NCBI GenBank assembly: GCA_965204655.1
Contig: OZ241998.1
Coordinates: 1,364,001 to 1,428,000 of the forward strand
Direction: 5' to 3'
Length of the DNA: 64,000 bases
Source: CATQHL01 sp965204655
GTDB taxonomy: Bacteria > Actinomycetota > Acidimicrobiia > Acidimicrobiales > CATQHL01
In this document: piece by piece, positions 1-8,157 of the stretch
How positions within the stretch are numbered: the first letter of the stretch is position 1
Layout of the letters: every line of letters starts with the position of its first letter
Translations under genes and position numbers: made by a program
The notes under the pieces: model-generated
Told to the model about the DNA's origin: nothing
The model's input: the letters and a program-made list of their open reading frames with translations, nothing else
Database searches by the model: none

Positions 1-716
1 CTGCGTACATCTTCGGCGCTCACGTATCCGTCGGGGGCCACGTTGTAGACGCCGTTCAGATCTCCCAGCACTGCCATCTCCACTGCGGAGGCGAGGTCGT
101 CTAGATGAAGGAACTGCATGCAGGGGTTGCCCTCTCCGAAGACCACTTCGGCTGCAGACCGCATGCTGCGGGACACCCAACTGTTCTCCCCGGCCGAGAC
201 CGCGGTTACAGGCCGTAAAACAACCAGACGTACGTCCGGGTTTTCTGCATGCCAGTCCGCGGCGAGCCGTTCCATTTCGGCTTTCCCAGCGGCAAACCGA
301 AATCCCGGGTTGGGACGCAGCGGCGCACTCTCCTCCAAAGGCAGGGCGTTGTTTTCCCACGCCCCGTAGACCATCGCGCTGGACATGAGTACAAGTCCCT
401 TGACTCCTGCTTGGGGGATAGCAGCCAGCAAGCGCCGCAGCACCTCGTCGTCGAGGTGGGCAGATTCCATACCGTCGCGACGAGGATGGAAAGCAGTTAC
501 CAGGTGGACCGCCACGTCGACTCCCTCCAGCATCGCTGCCACGTTGTCCGTGCGGAGGTCGCCCTGGTGGACGTCCATATCCAAGGTTTGCGTCAGCGGA
601 AGCGTGTCAACCCCCACCACTTTGCATTCAGGGGCGAGAGCGGAGAGGCTGGCAGCGAGACGGGAACCGATCGAACCGGCTGCCCCGGTGATGGCAACAG
701 TGAGTCTCTGGGCCAT
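1..716 (-). CDS. NAD(P)-dependent epimerase/dehydratase (SDR), 3' end cut by window
   Basis: The reading frame starts at ATG 716 and stays open to base 1, so the C-terminus lies outside the window. About 238 residues are visible. The N-terminus MAQRLTVAITGAAGSIGSRL is a Rossmann strand with the GxxGxxG nucleotide motif (TGAAGSIG). A VHLVTAF stretch and the LMSSAMVYG segment are typical of extended SDR sugar-nucleotide epimerases. The usual catalytic YxxxK position reads FAAGK, so tyrosine appears replaced by phenylalanine. It is divergent from the next gene, with 126 bp between them. The substrate cannot be inferred. Confidence is high for the fold and low for function. Confidence 0.85.
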   Translation of the reverse strand, partial: MAQRLTVAITGAAGSIGSRLAASLSALAPECKVVGVDTLPLTQTLDMDVHQGDLRTDNVAAMLEGVDVAVHLVTAFHPRRDGMESAHLDDEVLRRLLAAIPQAGVKGLVLMSSAMVYGAWENNALPLEESAPLRPNPGFRFAAGKAEMERLAADWHAENPDVRLVVLRPVTAVSAGENSWVSRSMRSAAEVVFGEGNPCMQFLHLDDLASAVEMAVLGDLNGVYNVAPDGYVSAEDVR

Positions 717-842
717 TGAGAATGAACGGTAGCCCGAAGAAGGCCAAGCGGTTACGGCTTCCCCAAATTCCACCGAACCCTCTTCGGGGCTTTGGCTTTC
801 CGCCCTTGCCGTTTCCCTGCAGGCAAACCCCGCCGCCGTACC

Positions 843-2042
843 ATGTCTGAGGTGTCCAGCCCGCCCGATCCCCCGGAGCACTTTCACGAAGACTGGTTGG
901 AGGAAGAACCGGAAGATCCACTCTTCGAGGAACTCAGCAAACTGATGAGTTCGCCGAGGGTCGGTCGAGAAACCGCCGAGCAAATGGCACAGGCGCTGGC
1001 CACCTCGGGGCAATCGGAGGCCAACGTAGCGCCGGATCAGCGGCTGCTGTTCGACGACCTCTTCGCCCTGACTCAACGGGTGGTAGCCACCGAGACGGGG
1101 CTGACCGCCAACGCCGAGGTTGCGGTGGTTGGACGCGGAGCCTGGGCGCGCCAGACAGTGCGTGATTGGAGGCGCTACACGGAAGAACTCGTCAAGGCTC
1201 TCAAGGGCGATCATTCCGAAGAGGGCGGCGGGAGTATGGGGCTGCCCGCGTCCCCCGAAAGCGACTTCCTGCTTGACCGCCTCATGGAATCGCTGATCCC
1301 CACCATGGCAGCACTCTGGACTGGAACGGCTGTGGGGAGGCTGGCGCGCGGCAGCCTAGGTTCCTACGACGTTCCGGTTCCGCGCGGTAAAGCCTCCAAA
1401 CCCATGCTGGCCGCCCCCAACATTCGGAGAATGGCCAAGGTCTGGAACCTGACCCTTGAAGACACCGGGCTGTGGGTCGGTTTGTATTCAAACACGATGG
1501 CGGGCTTAATGGAAATCCATCACGTAGCCGAGCACCTCAGTGACTTGATCTGTGAGTACATGAGGAGTTGCCTCAGATTCCGCCTCGACGACGCGGCGAG
1601 GTCGATCGGCGAAGGTTTACACGACCCTAAGGAGATCCGGCAGATCTTTTCCATTCCCGATTCCTTGCTGGGCATAGATGAGGAAGCAGGAGGGCAGGCC
1701 AAGAAGAACCTGGAGTCGTTTATAGGCGTCTTGGTGGGCTATGCAGATTTCATGACCGAACGGATGGGCAGACAGATGCTCGGAGGACAGAATCCCATCT
1801 ACGAAGCGTTCAGGCGCCGGAGACTGCATCCACCTTCTGAATACGGATCAGTCGCCCGCCTCTTCGGGGTGGACGTCTCGGCAAGCGGAATCAGCCGAGG
1901 AGCGGCTTTCGTGAACGGGGTAGTCGAACGAGCCGACATCGAAGGTCTGGCTCGGCTTTGGAAGCCCTCAGAGAACCTGCCCACTCTGCCGGAGATGGAA
2001 GCACCCGGGCTCTGGCTGGCCCGAATCGACTTGCCGGCCTAG
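843..2042 (+). CDS. DUF2342 / zincin-like family protein with degenerate zinc motif
   Basis: A 399-residue protein starting at ATG 843 (MSEVSSPPDP); an in-frame GTG-type extension to 792 looks untranslated. The layout resembles the actinobacterial DUF2342 family (putative zinc-dependent hydrolase, F420-biosynthesis-associated): an acidic N-terminus, a mid-region with VGRLARGSLGSYDVP, and a helical C-terminal half. In the family a helix of the type LWVALHEVTH carries HExxH; here the equivalent LWVGLYSNTMAGL lacks both histidines and the glutamate. I infer a non-catalytic paralogue. It is convergent with the MFS gene and separated from it by a hairpin. No clear Shine-Dalgarno sequence precedes the start. 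Confidence 0.7.
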   Translation: MSEVSSPPDPPEHFHEDWLEEEPEDPLFEELSKLMSSPRVGRETAEQMAQALATSGQSEANVAPDQRLLFDDLFALTQRVVATETGLTANAEVAVVGRGAWARQTVRDWRRYTEELVKALKGDHSEEGGGSMGLPASPESDFLLDRLMESLIPTMAALWTGTAVGRLARGSLGSYDVPVPRGKASKPMLAAPNIRRMAKVWNLTLEDTGLWVGLYSNTMAGLMEIHHVAEHLSDLICEYMRSCLRFRLDDAARSIGEGLHDPKEIRQIFSIPDSLLGIDEEAGGQAKKNLESFIGVLVGYADFMTERMGRQMLGGQNPIYEAFRRRRLHPPSEYGSVARLFGVDVSASGISRGAAFVNGVVERADIEGLARLWKPSENLPTLPEMEAPGLWLARIDLPA

Positions 2043-2067
2043 TTGCCGGTTCAGGGGCAAGTCTGAC

Positions 2068-2088
2068 CCCGCCGGTTCAGCCGGCGGG
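2068..2088. terminator. Hairpin between convergent genes
   Basis: An 8-bp perfect GC stem (CCCGCCGG / CCGGCGGG) with the loop TTCAG lies between the ends of the DUF2342-like gene and the MFS gene and overlaps the MFS stop codon at 2077-2079. It could act in both directions. No long T tract follows, so termination efficiency is uncertain. Confidence 0.5.
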
Positions 2089-3420
2089 CCTCTCGGTTTC
2101 CTCCCCTCGACGGCGCTTGCGGCGGTAAATCCGCCAACGGTCGCGCAGGATGTCTCCTAGACCTCTGGCAGCAGGGACGCCAGAGACGTCGTCGGGGAAG
2201 GCGCGCCCTAACTGCTGAACTCCTATCACGTAGAGAATCCCGGTGCCCCCGGCGGCGAGGGTCATCAGCATGAAACCGGTCCATAGGGGCATCGGAATGA
2301 GCCCCAACAGGGCGCCCAACACCCACATCAGTTGAAAGAACACCTCAAACTGCCCGAAACTGCGTCCGTAGTTGGCGTTGGGGGCATCCCGCTGCACGAC
2401 CGAATCGAAAACCACCTTTCCCCCTGACGCACAAAGCCCCACCACGAAAGCAACCGCCAATGCCCCCTGGATATCGCCGGTCCAGATGGCCAGCATGCAC
2501 ACGAATGTGGCGACAAGCAGGGTGATCTGCAATATCCATTCTGCTCGGTTGGATTCCTCTACCTTGGCAACGGAGGCCGATCCGGCAAGGGTTCCCAGCA
2601 TCGCCAAGGCGGCCGCTACGAACAACGCCCAAGTGGATTCGGTTCGGAAGCGGAAAGCCAACAGAAATGTCATAAAGCCCAAGATGGCGCGCAGGACTCC
2701 CATGGACGTGGCCGCCATGCGAATGCCGGCTTTGCGCCTCCCGTAAATCGCCTCGCCGCCCTCAGGGGTAGGTATAACTTCCGCCTTGGGCATACGAATC
2801 GACAGAACGGCCGAAGTCAGGAACGTGATCCCTGCCATCCCCACCGTCCAGTCGGCGCTCAGGAATCTGGCGAACAGCCAAGCGGGCAGGGCTCCGATGA
2901 GACCCGCCACTCCGGTAAGCACGGCGAGCTTGGAGTTCTTAGCCACGAGTTCTTCTTCGGAAGAGGCCGTGGCAGGAACGACGGCGGCCTTGGCGACTGC
3001 GTACCCCTTGCCCAACACCAGAATTACGAAGGCGAGAGGATACAGGAGCAGCCGATCCACGTTTCCGATCAGGAAGAAAGCGGTCAGCGCCCTCCCGGCG
3101 TTAAGAAGCAGGATGAGAATGCGTCTGCCTCCCTTGACACGGTCAAGGGCCGGACCGATGAAGGGCGCCACGAGCGCGAACGGGAGAAGCGTCACCAGCA
3201 GGTAGAGCAGGACGCTTCCTCGAGAACTCTCAGTGGGATCGGAAAAAAACAGGGAATCGGCCAGGGCCACGGCGATCATGGCGTCTCCGGCTACGGAGGC
3301 TGCGTGCACCCTTGCCAGCCGGGCAAAGGGCGGGACGCCCTGAGTGATCGCAGGCGGGTGCGTAGGAGGATTCAAGGGCGGTTCCACGGGGACCCACCCC
3401 CCTCCGACCTCAGCCGGCAT
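2077..3420 (-). CDS. Major facilitator superfamily transporter
   Basis: A 447-residue very hydrophobic protein with about 12 membrane segments, for example LLYLLVTLLPFALVAPFIGP and VLRAILGFMTFLLAFRF. The cytoplasmic loop after TM2-3, GPALDRVKGGRR, matches the MFS loop signature G-x-x-x-D-R-x-G-x-R-R. The N-terminus is proline rich and the C-terminal tail basic (RIYRRKRRRG). It starts at ATG 3420, 9 bp after the regX3 stop, so it may be the last gene of the phosphate-regulated transcript. The substrate cannot be told from sequence. Relatives of this type in actinobacteria are often annotated as efflux pumps; that is family knowledge, not evidence here. Confidence 0.85.
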   Translation of the reverse strand: MPAEVGGGWVPVEPPLNPPTHPPAITQGVPPFARLARVHAASVAGDAMIAVALADSLFFSDPTESSRGSVLLYLLVTLLPFALVAPFIGPALDRVKGGRRILILLLNAGRALTAFFLIGNVDRLLLYPLAFVILVLGKGYAVAKAAVVPATASSEEELVAKNSKLAVLTGVAGLIGALPAWLFARFLSADWTVGMAGITFLTSAVLSIRMPKAEVIPTPEGGEAIYGRRKAGIRMAATSMGVLRAILGFMTFLLAFRFRTESTWALFVAAALAMLGTLAGSASVAKVEESNRAEWILQITLLVATFVCMLAIWTGDIQGALAVAFVVGLCASGGKVVFDSVVQRDAPNANYGRSFGQFEVFFQLMWVLGALLGLIPMPLWTGFMLMTLAAGGTGILYVIGVQQLGRAFPDDVSGVPAARGLGDILRDRWRIYRRKRRRGEETERPAG

Positions 3421-3429
3421 CGCCTCTAC

Positions 3430-4185
3430 TCAGGTACTTGCTCCCTGCCTCCCGTCGGACTGGGGAAGAACGTACTTGTATCCCGCGCCTCGAATCGTCA
3501 CGATGCAACAGGGGGAGGACGGGTCTATCTCCACTTTTTGCCGCAGTCTTCGAATGTGAGCGTCGAGAGTCTTGGAATCTCCAACGTAGTCCTTGCCCCA
3601 TACCTCGTCAAAGAGTTCATCTCTTGAAATGACCCGACCCGCACCCGCCAAGAGTACCCTCAGGAGCTCGAACTCCTTGAGTGGCAAACGAACTCCTTCG
3701 CCCCTGATTCTCACCTCGTGCGCCAGGGTGTCCATGGAGACATCGCCCACCTCCAGAAACTCGTCATGCGATCCCGGGGAGTTGTCCTCTGTGTTTCGTC
3801 GCTCCTCCCCGTTTACCTCGTAACGGCGCAGGACTGCGCGTATGCGCGCAACCAGTTCACGGAAGCGGTACGGCTTGGGCACGTAGTCGTCGGCGCCCAC
3901 TTCAAGACCCACGACCGTGTCGATCTCCTCCCCCTTGGCCGAGACCATGATGATCGGCACTTCGGAGGTGTTGCGAATGTGCCTGCAAACATCGAGGCCG
4001 GAGAGGCGGGGGAGCATTACGTCGAGCAGAATCACGTCGGGGCGGCAGGCTTCGAAACGCTCCAGAGCCTCCCTGCCGTCACGGGCAATGTCAAGGGAAA
4101 AACCCTCCCGTCTCAGCCCGGAACTGAGCGCCGCCACGAAGGAAACCTCGTCTTCTACCACCAGAACCCTGGGCGGACGGATCAT
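3430..4185 (-). CDS. regX3: Phosphate response regulator, OmpR/PhoB family (RegX3-like)
   Basis: A 251-residue two-domain response regulator. The receiver domain spans about residues 5-120, with acidic pocket E11-D12, phospho-acceptor D55 (VILLDVMLP) and conserved K104 (YVPKPYRF). The C-terminal winged-helix DNA-binding domain (about 145-240) ends RGAGYKYVLP, typical of OmpR/PhoB. Its ATG overlaps the senX3 stop as ATGA, indicating translational coupling. Placement after pstSCAB-phoU-senX3 strongly suggests it controls phosphate starvation genes. The likely target is the repeat array upstream of pstS at 10995-11069. Confidence 0.93.
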   Translation of the reverse strand: MIRPPRVLVVEDEVSFVAALSSGLRREGFSLDIARDGREALERFEACRPDVILLDVMLPRLSGLDVCRHIRNTSEVPIIMVSAKGEEIDTVVGLEVGADDYVPKPYRFRELVARIRAVLRRYEVNGEERRNTEDNSPGSHDEFLEVGDVSMDTLAHEVRIRGEGVRLPLKEFELLRVLLAGAGRVISRDELFDEVWGKDYVGDSKTLDAHIRRLRQKVEIDPSSPCCIVTIRGAGYKYVLPQSDGRQGAST

Positions 4186-5492
4186 GAGGAACTCATCTCA
4201 TCAGCGATGCCGGAAAGAATAGTTCCTCGCCCCGATTCTCCGGCGTTCCCGTGGAGCGCAAGCAGGGCAGACTTCTTGAGAAGCGGCAACTTCAAGGTGA
4301 AGGTGCTGCCCTCTCCTTCCAGGGAATCCACGGATATTTCACCTCCGTGGTTAATGGCAGCGTGCTTGACGATGGTCAGGCCAAGCCCGATCCCTCCAGA
4401 GGACGTCGTGCGAGAACGATCCACCCGGTAGAAGCGTTCGAAAATCCTCTCCTGGTCCCTGCGGGGTATGCCGATCCCTGTGTCCTGCACCTCCAATTGG
4501 GCGAATTCTCCGAGTTTTTGAACTCTTACGTTCACGTTGCCGCCAGGAGAATATTTAAGGGCGTTGTCCAGAAGATTATGGACGGCTGAGGCGATCTGGA
4601 GCCGGTCAGCCAGCACGACGATGGGCTCGTCGGGAACGGAGACGCTCACCGTAGTCCCGCGCTGCTCGGCTGCGCCCTTGAGCCTCTCAACGACCTCCTC
4701 CACCACCTCCCGCAGCGCCTGAGAGTCGCGTTCTCCTCCAGGGTCGTTTTCTACTCGCGCCAACTCCGCCAATTCTTCGATGAGGCGCGTCATGCGCTCG
4801 GCTTCGGAGATCATGCGCTTGGAGAGCACGTCAACGGTCGCCTCGTCCTCCTCTTCTGAGATCGTCTCCGCTAGAAGACTCATGGCCCCCACCGGTGTGC
4901 GCAGTTCATGGCTGATGTTGTCCACGAAGTCTCTTCGCATCACCTCCACACGATCCTGTTCGGTGCAGTCCTCAATGGAAGCCGCCACGCCTCCTGCAAG
5001 AACGAAAGCGCTGATCCTCAAGAACCTTTCGGGGGGGCCGTAAAGACGCACCTCTTCTTGCAGAACGGCCTCGCAAGGGGGCTTATCATCCGTTGCGCCC
5101 TTACCGAGAGCCTCCTCTAGCACACGCTCGGCAGCGGCCTCTACCAGGGCTCTGCCGTGATGACTGGCCTCCAGCGATTGCTGGTATTTACGGAAGACAA
5201 CCTTTCCTTCGTCGTCGCAGACTATGACCCCTTGAACCATCCGCGAAAGAACCCCCTCAAGAAGGCGCCTGACCATCCCGGATTCGGCCATCTCCGCCGC
5301 GAGCACCTTCTGCCGCGCCCCTAAATCCGTCAGACATTCTTCTAAAGTCCCGGAGACGCCGTTTTCCGCTCCCGAAGAGGCCAACAACTCCGCAGCCAAC
5401 TTAGCTGCCCGGCGGCGGCGCTGAGCCGCCGCGAATCCGAAAACGACGAAGCCCCCCAGCAACAGGCTTAGGACTATCACGACCGCCGTCAT
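4182..5492 (-). CDS. senX3: Phosphate sensor histidine kinase (SenX3/PhoR-like)
   Basis: A 436-residue histidine kinase. ATG 5492 was chosen because it begins a good signal anchor (MTAVVIVLSLLLGGFVVFGF) and overlaps the phoU stop as ATGA. After one N-terminal membrane segment comes a basic stretch, a PAS-like region (about 75-180), a HisKA domain with H195 in DNISHELRTP, and a HATPase_c domain with N box (HNLLDNALKYSP), G1 (DTGIGIP) and G2 (GIGLGLTIVKH). There is only one clear N-terminal transmembrane helix and no large extracytoplasmic domain, as in mycobacterial SenX3, which senses phosphate status through PhoU and the Pst transporter. Confidence 0.93.
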   Translation of the reverse strand: MTAVVIVLSLLLGGFVVFGFAAAQRRRRAAKLAAELLASSGAENGVSGTLEECLTDLGARQKVLAAEMAESGMVRRLLEGVLSRMVQGVIVCDDEGKVVFRKYQQSLEASHHGRALVEAAAERVLEEALGKGATDDKPPCEAVLQEEVRLYGPPERFLRISAFVLAGGVAASIEDCTEQDRVEVMRRDFVDNISHELRTPVGAMSLLAETISEEEDEATVDVLSKRMISEAERMTRLIEELAELARVENDPGGERDSQALREVVEEVVERLKGAAEQRGTTVSVSVPDEPIVVLADRLQIASAVHNLLDNALKYSPGGNVNVRVQKLGEFAQLEVQDTGIGIPRRDQERIFERFYRVDRSRTTSSGGIGLGLTIVKHAAINHGGEISVDSLEGEGSTFTLKLPLLKKSALLALHGNAGESGRGTILSGIADEMSSS

Positions 5493-6193
5493 TCCTCGAC
5501 GTGTTCCTCCCGTTCGTCGTCGGGATTTTCTTCCTGCGAAGGGCGCCAAGCGTCGACCATGTACCTCACGCGTCCGCCGATGTTGACGGCGTGGTCCCCG
5601 ATGCGCTCGTAGTAACGGGCGATCAGAGCCAGTTGGATGCCCTTGGAACGCTCCACTCTTTCGGTTCCTTCGGTACTGATTATCAGCGCCAGGCACTGGT
5701 GGTTCAGACGGTCCAGCCTGTCGTCTATGTCGTCGAGAGCAGCCGCCAGCCCGGCGTTACTCTCGGCGTAAGCATCGATGGCGAACTGGAAGAGCCTGCG
5801 AGACTCCTCGCCCATCTGCGTGACCACTCCCCGCATGCGCGGCCCTAATTCCACCGGGTAGATCCGCCTCATACTTTTGGTGATGTTCACCACCAAGCCT
5901 CCCGAGCGTTGGATCTCGTAGTTGATGACGAGGGCAGCCAAGAGTCCTCTGAGATCTCCCGCGGTGGGCTGCTGGAGGGCGAGAAGTTGGTGACACTTGT
6001 GCTCGAGCTCCAGGGAAGCATTGTCTACTTCCGAATTGGCTTCAACGAGTTCCCTAGCAGCCGTCAGGTCACCCAACAACAGAGCCTCTGTGCATCTGGG
6101 GATGGCCTCCGCCACTAGACCGGCCATTCGAACTATGCCTGCCTTGACCTGATCTAGTTCCTCGCGAAATGGCTGGCGAAAAATTTCTGCCAC
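5489..6193 (-). CDS. phoU: Phosphate transport regulator PhoU
   Basis: A 234-residue all-helical protein made of two PhoU three-helix repeats (about 15-100 and 120-210). It begins with FREELDQVKAGIVRMAGLV and contains the metal-binding-type repeats EVDNASLELEH and DIDDRLDRLNHQ. It ends in an acidic tail (EENPDDEREEHVEE). It starts at GTG 6193 after a GAAGGAAG Shine-Dalgarno-like sequence. PhoU links the Pst transporter to the SenX3 kinase and represses the Pho response when phosphate is abundant; its place between pstB and senX3 fits this role. Confidence 0.94.
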   Translation of the reverse strand: MAEIFRQPFREELDQVKAGIVRMAGLVAEAIPRCTEALLLGDLTAARELVEANSEVDNASLELEHKCHQLLALQQPTAGDLRGLLAALVINYEIQRSGGLVVNITKSMRRIYPVELGPRMRGVVTQMGEESRRLFQFAIDAYAESNAGLAAALDDIDDRLDRLNHQCLALIISTEGTERVERSKGIQLALIARYYERIGDHAVNIGGRVRYMVDAWRPSQEENPDDEREEHVEE

Positions 6194-6230
6194 GATTCAC
6201 TTCCTTCTTTGGAAACCGTGCGACGCGACG

Positions 6231-7199
6231 TCAGCCGAATCGTCCGGTTATGTAATTTTCTGTTCTTTCGTCATTCGGATTGGAGAAAATCTTCTCGGTA
6301 TCGTCAAACTCCACTAGGAGTCCGTAGCGAGACTGCCTTTCCGCATCGACTTCTGCTGTGAAGAAGGCCGTCCGATCGCTGATCCGAGCGGCCTGCTGCA
6401 TATTGTGCGTGACTATCACAATCGTGTAGTTCTCCTTGAGATTGTGCATTAGCTCCTCTATGTAAGCCGTGGCGATGGGGTCGAGTGCGGAGCAAGGCTC
6501 GTCCATCAGCAGCACGTCTGGGTTCGTAGCAATCGCCCGGGCGATGCAGAGCCGCTGCTGCTGTCCGCCGGAGAGCCCCATTGCCGAATCGCCTAGCCTG
6601 TCCTTTACTTCATCCCAAAGGGCTGCCTGCCGAAGAGACGATTCGACGACCTCTCCGAGCGCCTTCTTTGACTTCGTAATCTTGCTGATTTTCGGGCCGT
6701 AGGCGACGTTGTCATACACCGACTTGGGGAAAGGGTTCGGCTTTTGGAAAACCATTCCGATCCTGCGCCGCACCTCCACCGGGTCGACGCGGGGGTCGTA
6801 GAGGTCGATGCCTCTGAACAAGAGTTGCCCCTCTGCGCTGGCGCCTTCCACTAGGTCGTTCATTCGGTTGAAGCAACGCAGAACCGTAGTTTTACCGCAC
6901 CCCGAAGGACCGATCATCGCGGTGATCTCCCGGGCGAAGATCTCCATGCTCACGTCCTTGACCGCTAAGTAGTCGCCGTAATAGCAGTTGAGGTCTTTGA
7001 CTTTGAAGACGACCTCCTCTGAAATTTTGTTCTCGGGCGCGGCCTCTTCGGCAAGGGCATCGGCGGGTGAAGCCGCCGGAGAGCCAGCCTCCGCCTCCCC
7101 GAACGCCTCGCCCCCTTGACCGGAAGCGTCCTTTCCGGAAACTTCTGCTATCTCCGAGGACAGCGAATCCTCAGGGGCCTCTCGAGTGGTCAACGCCAT
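6231..7199 (-). CDS. pstB: Phosphate ABC transporter ATP-binding protein PstB
   Basis: A 322-residue ABC ATPase. Walker A (GPSGCGKTT) is at about residues 97-105, the Q loop is in MVFQKPNPFPKSVYDNV, the signature is LSGGQQQR, and Walker B is VLLMDEPCSALDP with the H loop in VTHNMQQA. The QKPNPFPKS and DNVAYG segments are diagnostic for PstB. Residues 1-62 form an acidic, Ala/Glu-rich extension not present in typical 250-260-residue PstB proteins; it may be a non-conserved linker. It lies 3 bp after pstA and 37 bp before phoU. Confidence 0.96.
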   Translation of the reverse strand: MALTTREAPEDSLSSEIAEVSGKDASGQGGEAFGEAEAGSPAASPADALAEEAAPENKISEEVVFKVKDLNCYYGDYLAVKDVSMEIFAREITAMIGPSGCGKTTVLRCFNRMNDLVEGASAEGQLLFRGIDLYDPRVDPVEVRRRIGMVFQKPNPFPKSVYDNVAYGPKISKITKSKKALGEVVESSLRQAALWDEVKDRLGDSAMGLSGGQQQRLCIARAIATNPDVLLMDEPCSALDPIATAYIEELMHNLKENYTIVIVTHNMQQAARISDRTAFFTAEVDAERQSRYGLLVEFDDTEKIFSNPNDERTENYITGRFG

Positions 7200-7202
7200 A
7201 AA

Positions 7203-8156
7203 TTACCTTCTTTTCTTCTCAAAGTGGTTTCTCAACCAGATGGCCGCCGAGTTGAGCAGCAAGACCACGACCAGCATTACCACGATTGCCGCAGCCGCAG
7301 CCGCAGCAAAGCCCGGATCCCGTCCCGACTGCTGCACCCAGCGCGTGATGACGATGGGCATAGCGGTGAAGCGTTCCTGCAACTGAGCGAGGTCGAACAG
7401 GCCGGATTGGCCGCCCAGAAACCCCGTCACCGCACCAACGAGAATAAGCGGCGCCGCCTCGCCGATGGCCCGGGAGAGCGAAAGCAGAGTGCCGGTGAGG
7501 ATACCAGGGGCGGCGTAGGGGAGTACCTGGGTTCGAATGACCTCCCACCTAGTCGCCCCCACGCCGTAGCCGGCCTCCTTGAGACTCACTGGAACCGCCC
7601 GGATGGCCTCGGAGGACGTGATGATCACGATAGGCAGGACGAGAACTGCCAGCGTGATCCCTGCTGCGATCACCGACCTTCCGCCCGTCAGGTCTTCCAA
7701 GCCCCTCACAAAAATCGCCAATCCAAGCAGGCCGTAGACCACCGAAGGTACGCCCGCCAAGTTTCGTATGTTGATCTCAATGAAGTTCGTCAACTTGGAC
7801 TTGGGGGCGTATTCCTCAAGATAAATTGCCGCCCCGATTCCAAGAGGAAACGCCAGGACGATAACAAACACGGCGATCCAGAGCGATCCGCGGATGCCTT
7901 GGAATACACCCAGCAGAGGGTCTTCGGAACGAGATCTGAGTTCGCCGCCAAGGAATTCCCTCAGACGCGTGCTGAGCACCGACCATCCGTCGATCAACAC
8001 GTCAGCGATCAGCACCCCAAGAATCAACAAGGCCAGCAGCAGCGCAAGCAGCAAGCTTGCACGAAAGAGGCCGCCGGAGACGTCGCGGGAGCTCTTGTAG
8101 ACGCTGGCGGTCACCGCCGTCCTAGTGCGCTCGTCGAAGACCCTTCCTAAACGCAT
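7203..8156 (-). CDS. pstA: Phosphate ABC transporter permease PstA
   Basis: A 317-residue inner-membrane permease with six predicted membrane segments and the binding-protein-dependent transport signature region around EAIRAVPVSLKEAGYGVGAT, where the EAA loop contacts PstB. The segment GIGAAIYLEEYAP is characteristic of PstA. The start codon lies 1 bp after the pstC stop, so translation is likely coupled. With PstC it forms the membrane channel for phosphate uptake. Confidence 0.95.
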   Translation of the reverse strand: MRLGRVFDERTRTAVTASVYKSSRDVSGGLFRASLLLALLLALLILGVLIADVLIDGWSVLSTRLREFLGGELRSRSEDPLLGVFQGIRGSLWIAVFVIVLAFPLGIGAAIYLEEYAPKSKLTNFIEINIRNLAGVPSVVYGLLGLAIFVRGLEDLTGGRSVIAAGITLAVLVLPIVIITSSEAIRAVPVSLKEAGYGVGATRWEVIRTQVLPYAAPGILTGTLLSLSRAIGEAAPLILVGAVTGFLGGQSGLFDLAQLQERFTAMPIVITRWVQQSGRDPGFAAAAAAAIVVMLVVVLLLNSAAIWLRNHFEKKRR

Positions 8157-8157
8157 G

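Noticed and set aside
729..791. Imperfect inverted repeat (AGCCCGAAGAAGG / CCCTCTTCGGGGCT) before the DUF2342-like gene
   Set aside because: Arms are imperfect, the loop is ~34 bases and there is no known riboswitch pattern; not enough to call a regulatory element.
7116..8150. Long plus-strand open frame (344 codons) opposite pstA
   Set aside because: Lies entirely antisense to a clear permease gene; its translation is low-complexity, rich in Arg/Gln/His, with no family pattern.
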